Below are positions 37,714 to 47,053 of a DNA stretch of 47,053 nt, piece by piece. Source of the DNA: Entamoeba histolytica HM-1:IMSS (Eukaryota; Evosea; Mastigamoebida; Endamoebidae); assembly GCF_000208925.1 (NCBI RefSeq), contig NW_001914984.1, forward strand, positions 1-47,053, written 5' to 3'. The notes below the pieces were generated by a model. That model was given only the letters and a program-made list of their open reading frames with translations, had not been told where the DNA came from and searched no databases. The position numbers and the translations under genes are program-made. Within the stretch, counting starts at the first letter, position 1; every line of letters begins with the position of its first letter.

Positions 37714-38404
37714 CCTTTTTATGTCTCTAAGTTCTTTTCTGTTTATTTTAGGGTTTTTCCTTTTAGAATTTAATTGAATAATTTTTCCATACAATATAAA
37801 AATTAATAAATTAAATTCCAGAAAATATTGGTTTTTTCTATTCCACTTTGCTCGTGTAAGATTTATTTCATTCACTCTCCTTCTAGTTTTTCATGTTGTT
37901 CTTTTGTATTTCTTTATTTTCATCATTTTCTTTATTTTCATTATTTATTTGTCTTTGATATTTTTCATACTGTTTATAATCTATTCTTCATTGTTATTCT
38001 TATTGTTTTTATTCATTCTTCTAATTATTATCATTTTTATTAGATTTCTTTTTCGTTTAATTTATTCATTATTCTTATATTAGACAATTTCATTCATTTC
38101 TACTTTATTCATAATTGTTGAATTTGTCATTTATTATTTTATTTTGTTTATCTTCTATATAAATGTCTGAACTTTTATGAAATATTCCCATTTATTGATT
38201 ATTTCATGATTCAAAACATTGAATAGTTCTTTATTTTCTCTTCTTCTTTTGTTTTTATTAATTTCATTTATTTTATTCTCCATTTTTTCTTTCATGGTAT
38301 TTATTTTATATTTCATTTTAATTTTCTCATCACATCTTCATTTAAAATCATTATTCATTTGTACAAATCAAAATACAATCTTATTTAAAATAATAATAAG
38401 CAAT
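37714..38404. other. T-rich spacer between the Grn1 gene and the LINE 3' end
   Basis: About 690 bases, strongly T-rich on the + strand from about 37880. Open frames here (for example 37828-38043 and 38219-38407 on +) are Phe/Ile/Leu/Ser-rich translations of that bias and have no domain. The part next to 37714 must be the promoter and leader of the leftward Grn1 gene. The rest is probably LINE 3' flank. Confidence 0.45.
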
Positions 38405-38407
38405 TAA

Positions 38408-39476
38408 TTAAGAATTAATAGAAATAGCTTCTATTCTTCCTGGCTCAGGGGAGACTAATCCCGTCCCTTCGTCTTTTTTTTCTATCAGTTTTACGGAGTA
38501 TGTTTGATTGTGGTTGAAGCAGTATTCAATGACATCCTTCATGTTTTTTATTACAAGGTTTTTAATTTCTTTCTCGATGTCAATGTCAATTTTTAATTCT
38601 TTAATTAATTTATTACTTTCTTTATTCATTAATCCATTGATTGAGATTACTACTGGAATTATTTTGACATCTTTTATTTTTTCTATTTTCATTAGCATAT
38701 TCTTTAATTCTTTATACTTATTTCTTTTCTTCCAATAGGCTCCATTAATATTGTGATCAGCCACAATAGTCATATCAAATAATAGACTAGTTTTATTCTT
38801 TTTATCTAATACATGTCTGGTCTTTTGTGGTATTGTCCATCACTTTTAGGCATTATTTGTTTGTTCCATATCATAGTAATGTCTTTATATTTGAACATTG
38901 TTTCATATGGTGGTTTTTATATTGATTATTTCCTGTATATTTTCTTATTAATCAATATTATAATGCCAATATTGTCATGTTTTTCCATTTGTGATTTTTT
39001 ATGATAAATATAAGATAGTAGGATGTGTTTTATTGTTGTTATCTTGTCTTTACAAAGTGTGGAGTAGTTCAATCTTTCATTTTTCATTATTTTTGATTTT
39101 CTATACACACAAAATATTGCTCCATCCTGCATTTTAGTTAATTGGAGGAATGCATTCTTTTTAATATTGATGGACTTCCATGTTTTAACTGTAGTAGTTT
39201 TATCTACTCCTTTTGACTCGAACCATCTTCTGAAGTGTCCGCTTATTTGATGACACTTCCATTTTTTGATGTATTTGTCAATAATTTCTTTATTTCTATT
39301 ACTACTTCTTTTTCTTTTTTCTTTTCAATAAATTCATTTATTATTTCTTCTATTTTTGTTTCTGGGATTTTATGACCTAGGGCTTTTTTAATTCTATTCC
39401 ACATTCCTTTCTTACTGTACCATCTATCTAATATGTTATTTCTTATTTCACTTTCTCTGGTACAGTAGTACATCAC
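38408..39476 (-). pseudogene. LINE ORF2 remnant, post-RT region and restriction-like endonuclease
   Basis: This continues from the reverse transcriptase with MYYCTRESEIRNNILDRW, then TWKSINIKKNAFLQLTKMQ, both of which also appear in the left LINE. The endonuclease part has a Cys/His region around KDKITTIKHILL and QMEKHDNIG, then KRPD, and FDMTIVADHNI with the second acidic residue, followed by KRNKYKELKNM and IIPVVISINGLM. Frameshifts separate these pieces. The last open piece (38773-38408) ends in EGTGLVSPEPGRIEAI, a locally GC-richer 3' tail. Confidence 0.8.
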
Positions 39477-39534
39477 TGTTCTAACTAATTCAATAACATA
39501 TTCTTCATTTATATTTATTAATCCTTCATTTCTT

Positions 39535-41600
39535 CTAGAGGGACATACAACCTATCTTTGGAGTTTCACCAATGTATTTTGCATTTCTTAAATATTTTCT
39601 TATCTCAAAATCAATTTTATCTAGGTCAGTTATTTTCCAATTTACAACTGATGCTGAATATCTGAAGATAGGGATTACTTCCGTGTTTATTCTAGTAATA
39701 TATCTTCTATTACTACATTCATCAGTGTTTATTTCTTCCATCTTCTTCATCATTTTTTCTTTGATGGTTTTACAATTGAAGGTGTCATCAATTTCGTCGG
39801 ACTGCCATATTCCTAATTATTTATACAAGTCATCACCTTCAATTACATTGATGTTTTGCATTCCATTTGGTATTTCATTAATGTTTTTAATACCATTCAT
39901 GATTTATTCACATTCATTTCAATATGTAACTTATTATTTCTTTAATTTCATTGTGGATTATTCCCATTTCTTCACTATTTTGTGTCACTATTCTCAAATC
40001 ATCCATATATAAAGTGTGATTTGCTTTTGGGAATTTCTCTTCGATGATTTGAGAAATTACGTTCATCTGTATGATGAAGAGTAGATTTGATAAGGAATCA
40101 CCTTGTAAAATTCCTCTATTTAATTTAATACATCATAGATATTCATTAAATTTATAACCGATGAATATCTTCCATCTAGTCATCATACTTTCAATTATGT
40201 TAATGATGACACCCTCTACATTAAAATATTTTAATGATTCAATTACCCATTCGTGGTTGACAGTGTCATATGCTTTCTTAATGTCATAATATAACTCCAC
40301 ATATTTTGGGTATTTTTCTTCTTTTTGCTGCTTCATCATATAACTATTAATTATTCCTTCTTTAGCAGCTAAAGACTGTAGCTTACATCCCAATTGATTT
40401 TTACTGATTTTCAATGATTCACAATTCATGTTAAGTCTTCTGTGAATCTTTTCTTTTAATATGGAGGTAAATACTTTCATAATTACGTTTGTACAACTGA
40501 TAGGACGATAATTAGTGACGTCGTTCCTATCAATTTGTGGATTAATATTGCTCTTCCATTTACCATGTCTAATGGGATGTTTTCAGGGAAGTTCAACCAT
40601 TCATTAAAGATATTGAGAATGGCTTCTCTTGATGATGACATCCTTTTCAAATAATACCCATATATAGTGTCTATTCCTGGTGTTTTCCAGTTATTTATTC
40701 TCATTATACTTAAATTTAATTCATTTATTGTTATTATGACACTATCATAATTGACATATCTTTCATTCCACGAGGTGATTTGTTTTATTTTCAATTCTCT
40801 TTATTTGATTTCACCTGTGTTTCATATAACGATTTCCAATATTCTAAAGTAATATCGTTATTTGGGTATATTTCATTTTTTATTTCTTCATTATTCTAAT
40901 TTTCTTGTTAGAATCAAACATGATTTTATTTGTATTGATTCTGATTATTTCTTCCTTATTAAATTTAATTCTTTCTTTTATCATTGTCATCATATATTTT
41001 ATGTATTTTATTCTTTCTATTGCTTCTTCATCATATTCTTTTAATTTCATGATGCACTTTATTCTGTACCATTTTCTTCCCTTGACCAAATCTTCTAGTC
41101 TATTAATTTTCTTTAGGATTTCTTTTATTTCATCAAATTTAACTCCTATTATTTTATTTTGGAGATAGAGGTGCATAACCATTGAAATCCTTTTCATATC
41201 ATCTTGCAGATCCTGCATTCTGCTTCCTGACCATATCCATCTATTATTAATTTCCGTTATTAGTCGGTCAGCTTCTTTTCTTTGAAAGTAGTAATTAATG
41301 TTTGAACATTTTTCTACTTTCATTTCTTTTATTTTATTGATGAGAGTGTTAAGGTATTCTTCATCAATTTCAGTAGAGTTATTCTTTAATATGATGTTTT
41401 TTCTTTATTATTGAATCACACTCTACTCTTCCTTCTATTATATCATTTACTTTCAATTTAATGTACAGTTTAGTATATTCTTTTATTTTATGTGACATTT
41501 TAATATATTTAATATATTCATTTTCATTATTGACATTGATGTTTATTGCTTTTATTATACTTTCTATTTGTTCCCATCTTAATTTCTTATATAATTTCTT
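39535..41600 (-). pseudogene. LINE ORF2 remnant, reverse transcriptase domain
   Basis: In order on the - strand: an N-terminal helical part with WSGSRMQDLQDDMKRIS (about 41.25-41.18 kb); the finger region NWKTPGIDTIYGYYLKRM (about 40.7 kb) and NGRAILIHK; then MKVFTSILKEKIHRRLNM; motif A YYDIKKAYDTVNH; motif B LNRGILQGDSLSNLL; and motif C TLYMDDLRIVTQNSEEMG. Motifs A, B and C share one frame with a single TGA (40133-40135) between A and B, so decay is moderate. The thumb region follows in another frame (39753-39535), with MKKMEEINTDECSNRRYITR. Confidence 0.85.
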
Positions 41601-41638
41601 ATTTAATCAATTAATTGCAAAACAATACAACACTTCAT

Positions 41639-43119
41639 TTAAAATTCTATTTCTTTGTTTTGTTGTATTTCTTGTCTGATTATCATCTCTTGTTTTTTGA
41701 CAATCAGTGCTTTGCTTTCCTCTTCGATTTCCACTATTGTCTTTTTCATAGGAGTAGTTTCGTTCATCTCCATTGTTCCTGATGATGCTTTCCTCAATAT
41801 TGGTTGTGTATTTATCACAAGCGTCATAGTTTTCTTCTTCTCTAGTTCCTTCTGTGAGATAAAATTTTGAATATCATCTTGTTGTTTTGATATGACTTGT
41901 TTTTGTGCTTCATTTTCTTTTTGTGTGTTGTCTAATTCTTCTCATGTTCTTTCTGCAATCTCATGACTTTTAATTGAAATTTCTTGAATTACAGAGATTT
42001 GTTTTTCTTTATCTCTTATTTCACTCTTCAGCTTCTCAACTTTCTTCTCTAGTACTTCTGCTTTTTTCTCTAACACACTATTCTTCTTCTCCAGTATTTC
42101 ACCTTTTTTCTTCAGCTCTTCTGTTTTCTCCTTTTGTTCATCATTTTCCTTCTGTAACTTCCCTTTAGTGGATTTTAGACTTCGAATGGTTTCTTCTTTG
42201 TTATTCATTTCCATGATTTTCCTTCTATCTCATTTATTTCACCTTGTAATTTTATATTTTCTTCTGTTAGTTTTTCATTTTCTTTCTTCTTTTCATTATA
42301 ATTCGTTTGAACTTTCTTAATTTCTCTTTTCCTTTTTTCTATTTCTTTCTCAAATTCTTTTCTGACTATTTCTTTTGCGTTTTCTATCATTTATTCTGAG
42401 ATGGCTTGTTCTTCTTCCTTTCTTTTTGCTTGATATCCTTTATTTTCTTCTTCTAATTTTTTAATTTGCTTTTGAAGTATTTTAATTTCTTCTTTTTCTC
42501 TATAATTTTCCTCTTCATTCTTTGTTTCTTCTTTGTTTTCTTCTTGTGTTTTTCTTTCTTTTTCTGTTTCATTTATTATTTTAGCCATTTTACATCTTTT
42601 TTTTTTGTAATTCTTTGATTGGGTTTCTACTTTTCATTTCTGTTTCGATTGCTTGGATGTCTTCTTCCCATCCTTTTGTTCTTTCCTTAAATTCTTCTTG
42701 CATTTCTTTCTAATTGCATATACTTCTTGAAGAATATCATACCATCTTTTCCTTTTACCTTCATATTTTTTGAGTATTTCTGAATATTCTCCTTTTTCCC
42801 ATTTACTTGTTATTCCTTTTATTCTTTCATGTATCTCTTTTATTGTTAACCATGTATGTCTATTGTTTGTATATTCATTATTATTCCAGTATTTATCCTG
42901 TTTCTTATTCGTTCTTCTTTGTCTTTGTTGTTTTTAACCCCCTTTTCTCTTGGTATATCTTTTATCATAATCGTAATATCTTTTATTATAATTGTAATAT
43001 CTTTTATTGTTGTTATTGGCATTTAACCTTGTATTTCTATGTCTTGTTTGGTTTTCTTTACAAGACATCAAGGCATTACTCCATAACAATGGCAATAAAA
43101 TTTGTTGTATATCCTGCAT
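41639..43119 (-). pseudogene. LINE ORF1 remnant (basic N terminus, long coiled coil)
   Basis: From the - strand ATG near 43119 the product is basic with a small repeat (KRYYNYNKRYYDYDKRY), reaches a TAA near 42935, and continues in the same frame with DKYWNNNEYTNN and RHTWLTIKEIHERIKG to about 42710. The frame then changes to MQEEFKERTKGWEEDIQAIE. A run of ten A residues at about 42597-42606 (- strand) is followed by another frame change into a very long Glu/Lys coiled coil (about 42588-41942) with stops at about 42391 and 42205. EhLINE ORF1 proteins are nucleic-acid binding with coiled-coil character, which fits. Confidence 0.75.
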
Positions 43120-44510
43120 TGGAAAAGAATCTCGATAAAAATGAATATTAAATAATTAAAACAAAAACAAGGAAATAGAATAATAAAACGGTATATGATA
43201 AGTATTTAAAATTAATCATGTTATTCTTATTATTCGTACATTTGATTAAAGAAATATAAAGAAATATACTATCATTACAAAAATAAATAAACAATGTTAT
43301 ATATAATTATAGAAATTGTTTTAAATAGTATATACAAATTTAATGTAAAAAATATAATAATTAAAAATGAATATTTAATTTAAACATTCAAAAACAAGAA
43401 ATGTATTTTGAATATAATTAAATAATAAAGAAAAATGTAAAATGTTAAACATGAAACATTAAAAATATCATGGATAATATGAATGAAGAAATGAATAAAA
43501 TAGTTAATTAAAAGTTGAAATAAATAAAAGATTAATCATTTAATTACTATATTAATTATTCGTGTTGATAGAATATATTTTATGTTAATTACAAATAATC
43601 TAAAATCAAATCAAATTGATAAAATGAAAGTATTATTAAATATAAAAATGAATATTATTAACATAATGTTTAAATAATATATTCTTCAAATAAATAGACC
43701 AACAGAAGAAAGAAGTGTTTTCAATATTTTATAATTACTTTTCTGTTTAATATAAGATTGTTATTACAAAGAGAATTGAAGTTCATAATTGAATTAGATT
43801 AATTTATTATTTAACTTTTTGTTGTATATTTTTTGAAAATAGAATAAAAATATTTAATTATAAACCAATTCTAATAATAAATATTTTTAAGTAATGGTAT
43901 TTATTTTGTATATTTGTTTTCATTCTTTAGAGTTGTTATTCTGTTAACATTACTGTTATTTTTCCATCTTCATATTATTTAATTTTTGTGTTTGTTGTGG
44001 TTTTATATCTTCAATATTATCTTCATTATATAATTAATACATGTTACATTTAATTTTTCTGTTTTTTATTGTCTTTCTTATTGTTAATATGTTATTATCA
44101 TTATTTTCTATTTCTTTCATTTTTATTGTTAATTTATGAATAATTCACATCACTTATCAAATTTATTTAATTTCTATTTATTTCATCTTTATATTTATTA
44201 ATTTTTCTCATATTATTTTGCATTTATTGATTTATGTACTTATGTGTTTGTTATATTTTATTTTGTATACGAGGTATATTATTATGCTTTCTTTTATTTA
44301 TCATATTCAATCTATGTCATTTCATATTAGTTTAGTACTTTTTTATGTTATTATATTTTTATTATAATTAAATATAATTAATCATGTTATACAATTAAGT
44401 TGATAATGTAAATGTATATTTTATATTTATATTTCTTTATCTTATTTTTTGTTTCTTAGTTTAAATATTTTGATTTATTTATTTTTTCATCGTTCAATAT
44501 GTTATTAAGG

Positions 44511-44803
44511 CAACGAAAAAAAGCAAATAATTGAAAAAGAAGAGAATGAATGATATAAAAGAATAAAAAGAAAGTAAGAAGTAGAATATGATGAAGAAAG
44601 AATAAAAGTAGAAATGAGAGAATATAAAAAGAAAGAAGATAAAGTGTAATAAAACAAAAGAGATGATAAAAGAAGAAAAGAAAGAAAAAAAATAAAGGAT
44701 GCAAATTTTATTGAAACAAATAAAAAAAGTGCAAAATTTAATGATGCAAAATTTAATGATGCAAAATATTTAGCAACATATTTTATTGATGCAAAATATT
44801 TTG
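44511..44803. repeat. Diverged repeat, copy A
   Basis: It begins CAACGAAAAA and runs through an A-rich stretch with ATAAAAGAATAAAAAGAAAG. It ends in a block of TTTAATGATGCAAAAT units and TTTTATTGATGCAAAATATT. The same order of landmarks recurs about 900-950 bases to the right. Inside it, TTTAATGATGCAAAA is itself tandemly repeated. Confidence 0.6.
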
Positions 44804-45465
44804 AAATAAAAATAAATCATCATTTGATATTATTATATTTGATAATAAATTATATTATATATTAAATACATCATATTTCTTTATTATTTATCTTTTATTT
44901 CTTTTTATTATTTCATATATTACATTATTATTCATTCATTCATTTATATTTCATTTATTAAATAAAATGAAAATGAAATTGTAAAATATCAATCAATTAA
45001 ATATTCATGAATAATAATTTATTAATATTTAATAATTGAAATAATAAATAATAATGTAACAATAATGATATATTCAATATATTCTTTATTTGATTTGTTC
45101 AATATTATATTATTCTATTTCATTATCATTTCATTATCTTCATTATTTTATTTCATTTATTATTTCATATTCATTTATTATTTTTTAAAATCAAATAAAC
45201 AATAATATTGATATTCATTCATCATATTCATTTAATATAATAAATATACACAACATTTCAGAATAAATAATGAATATTTAACATTGAAAATAATAATTAT
45301 ATTCAATATTTTGTTCAACATAAATTCAATAAAACATATATTTTGATAATATATAAATGAAATATAAAAGAAATATACAATACTCAAGAATTAATAAAAA
45401 AGAAATAAAAATAATGAATAAATGAATATAGTTTTGATAAATAATAGAAGAAAGAAATAGAAAAA

Positions 45466-45676
45466 CAACGAAAAACAAATAATATAAAAAGAATATAAAT
45501 ATAAAAGAATAAAAAGAAAGTAGAAGAAGAATATAAAAATAATAAATCACAAAGAGGTAATAAAAGAAGAAATAAAAAGTGTATTTTTAATGTAAAAATT
45601 AGAAATATTCAATAATAAGTGTCTAATTTAATGATGTAAAATAATTAATATTATTTTATTAATGAAAAATATTTTA
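45466..45676. repeat. Diverged repeat, copy B
   Basis: It begins CAACGAAAAACAAATAAT, contains ATAAAAGAATAAAAAGAAAG and TAAAAGAAGAAA, and ends TAATTTAATGATGTAAAAT then TTTTATTAATGAAAAATATT. The order and spacing parallel copy A, but with small deletions and the tandem GATGCAAAA units reduced. Confidence 0.6.
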
Positions 45677-46347
45677 CTCTTTTTTATGTTTATTATTTAT
45701 ATGTATAATTTAAACATGATGTTTATTATATATTCAATCATATGTGTTATGTTATTATGACATATAATAAGTGATAAAATATAAATGAAAATGATATGAA
45801 TATATGATATAGAAAAACAAAAGAATAATAAGAATAAATGATAAATAAAAGGAGAAATGATAATCAATGATATAATAATAAAATCAAAGTATAAAAGATA
45901 AAATTAAAATTAATATAAATAAAAAGAGAATAAATATAAAATGAAAATAGATATAAATGATAATAATATAAAAGATGAAAAAGATGAATAAACAAATACA
46001 TCTAAATAGAAAAAGAATAACAATAAGAAAATCTAAATAATATAAACATAAAAATAATAAAATAAGAATAATATAATAATATATAGATAATAAGAATAAC
46101 ACAATGATATAAATAATATAAACAGAGAAATAAATATAAAAATACGATAGATAAATAACATAATAATAAAAGAATAAAAATAATTAAATATGATTCATCA
46201 AATAATCTACTTCATTAATATTTCATACAGAATACAAATGATTATAAAATATAAACATAAATATATACATATTCTGTATTTATCATATTTTTTTATTTTT
46301 TATTTTTATTTGTTAGGAGCAAAATATAATAAATGGAAAATTCTATG

Positions 46348-46367
46348 GATGCAAATTTTTTTGCATC
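46348..46367. repeat. Short perfect inverted repeat (GATGCAAA hairpin)
   Basis: GATGCAAA, a four-T loop, then TTTGCATC: an eight-base perfect stem. The arm GGATGCAAATTTT also occurs at about 44697-44709 beside repeat copy A, which suggests a shared repeat family. Confidence 0.5.
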
Positions 46368-47053
46368 TTTTTTCATTTTTGTAAATTATTTAGATGCATT
46401 ATTTCTTTGCTAATTTTCGTACCCGATGAAATTATGAAAAATAACAAAAAGAATAATAAAGATATTAATGAAGAAAATGAAAGAAGAAAGAATTAATAAA
46501 TGAACAAAAATTAACAATAAATAAAATTGAATAACAAAATGAAATGAAAATTTTAATCAATTAATTATTTTAATTTAACAATAATAATTTATATAAATGA
46601 AATATATTTCATTTCTTATTTGTAATATTAACAATATAAATGTAGAGGTAAGTATTAATTTCATTTAAGTATTGAAGTGATAAATTATGAATAAATCAAC
46701 AATAAATAACAATATTAATGATTTTATAAAACTATCATTTGAAAAATTTATGTAAAATAAAGATGATTAAAAATGTTTAATTATCAATGATTTTCAATAT
46801 ATTTGGAAATTTATTAATGTTATTTATTCATATTTAATTGAATTAATTATTCTTTATTTTTGTTTTGTTAATTGTGTTATTTTAAAATGATTTAATATCA
46901 ATTATCATTATTATTAATTTATTAATTTATTTAATTTGATATTATAATTATAGGATGATTATTTATCATTATTTTTATTTCATTTCTATTCATTTTATTT
47001 GTTATATTTAATACATTTATTATTTCATATATTTATTATTCTTTCTATTTTAT

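Larger units (their letters stand above)
38405..43130 (-). mobile_element. Near full-length but inactivated EhLINE/EhRLE-type non-LTR retrotransposon
   Basis: About 4.7 kb, close to the roughly 4.8 kb of known EhLINE1. Read on the - strand it encodes, in order, a basic then coiled-coil ORF1 product (about 43.1-41.6 kb), a reverse transcriptase (about 41.4-39.5 kb) and a restriction-like endonuclease (about 39.2-38.4 kb). Every part is broken by stops or frameshifts, so it cannot move by itself. Reverse transcriptase motifs are plain: DIKKAYD (40265-40285), GILQGDS (about 40.09-40.12 kb) and YMDD (39998-40009). The endonuclease shows KRPD and FDMTIVAD. Ends are approximate, and no target-site duplication could be recognised by eye. 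Confidence 0.88.
43131..47053. other. Extremely AT-rich gene-free DNA
   Basis: About 3.9 kb composed almost entirely of A and T with strand-asymmetric blocks. Open frames in it (44456-44704, 45326-45550 and 45884-46102 on -, 46190-46384 on +) encode only Phe/Ile/Leu/Tyr-rich low-complexity strings and are not genes. No tRNA, rRNA or protein domain was found. It contains two related repeat blocks and a short hairpin, listed separately. It may be decayed transposon sequence upstream of the LINE, or subtelomere-like or inter-array DNA. Confidence 0.55.

Noticed and set aside
37714..37875. 54-codon upstream extension of the Grn1-domain gene
   Set aside because: It mixes Ile/Leu/Phe with Lys/Asn in a way unlike Grn1 proteins and lies in the expected promoter and leader.
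38405..43200. Target-site duplication flanking the right LINE
   Set aside because: Both flanks are low-complexity AT-rich DNA. I compared them by eye and found no convincing direct repeat, and the exact ends are uncertain.
44456..46384. Several 60-80-codon open frames at the right end
   Set aside because: They encode Phe/Leu/Ile/Tyr strings that follow directly from T-rich or A-rich DNA. They lack any domain and have no sensible start context.
1..47053. tRNA genes or the tRNA-linked tandem arrays typical of Entamoeba
   Set aside because: No GTTCGA-type T-loop with a matching acceptor stem was seen on either strand, including the gene-free ends. A tRNA scan would be decisive.
1..47053. CRISPR array or bacterial-type defence island
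   Set aside because: There are no regularly spaced direct repeats with unique spacers, no Cas-like proteins, and the genes are eukaryotic in kind and arrangement.

Overview
The window reads as nuclear DNA of an Entamoeba-type amoebozoan. It is very AT-rich and gene-dense. Genes lie on both strands, mostly as single uninterrupted reading frames with short spacers. The one clear intron begins GTTTGT and ends TTTAG, the splice signature of Entamoeba. Non-LTR retrotransposons with a restriction-like endonuclease (EhLINE/EhRLE type) lie on both sides of the gene block. The protein set also fits Entamoeba: an LRR-PP2C phosphatase, a catalytically altered myotubularin, an alpha-kinase, and an AlkD-like protein. 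The species cannot be fixed from this sequence alone.

Layout. 1-640 is low-complexity AT-rich DNA. About 640-1832 is a 5'-truncated, broken LINE on the + strand. From 2.6 to 37.7 kb lies a block of 17 protein genes. In order they are: an NSUN2/Trm4-like RNA m5C methyltransferase (-); a myotubularin-like pseudophosphatase (+); an LRR-PP2C with one intron (+); an MFS transporter (-); a multi-pass membrane protein with a basic tail (+); an alpha-kinase (+); an EFM5-like eEF1A lysine methyltransferase (+); an FHA-AAA ATPase (-); a possible two-exon small gene (+); a secreted histidine acid phosphatase (+); an alpha/beta-hydrolase-SAM pseudoenzyme (-); an SP-RING SUMO ligase (-); condensin subunit 1 (+); an AlkD-like DNA glycosylase (+); a small single-pass membrane protein (-); a 2061-residue protein with a WDDDF motif array and a CHAT-like C terminus (-); and a SMARCAL1/ZRANB3-like SNF2 helicase (+). 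A stand-alone Grn1-domain protein (-) closes the block. A second LINE, near full length but inactivated, occupies about 38.4-43.1 kb on the - strand. The last 3.9 kb is extremely AT-rich, gene-free DNA with diverged repeats.

How the genes relate. There are no operons. Neighbours are convergent, divergent or tandem, with spacers of about 35-700 bp. Several genes in the second half serve chromosome maintenance (condensin, AlkD, the SUMO E3 ligase and the SNF2 annealing helicase with two PCNA-binding-like motifs), but the clustering may be chance. Three proteins keep an enzyme fold while losing catalytic residues: the myotubularin, the hydrolase-SAM fusion and the CHAT-like region. The two LINE copies point towards each other with the gene block between them. 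The most unusual protein is the WDDDF-repeat/CHAT-like one. No described defence, CRISPR, tRNA or rRNA locus was seen.
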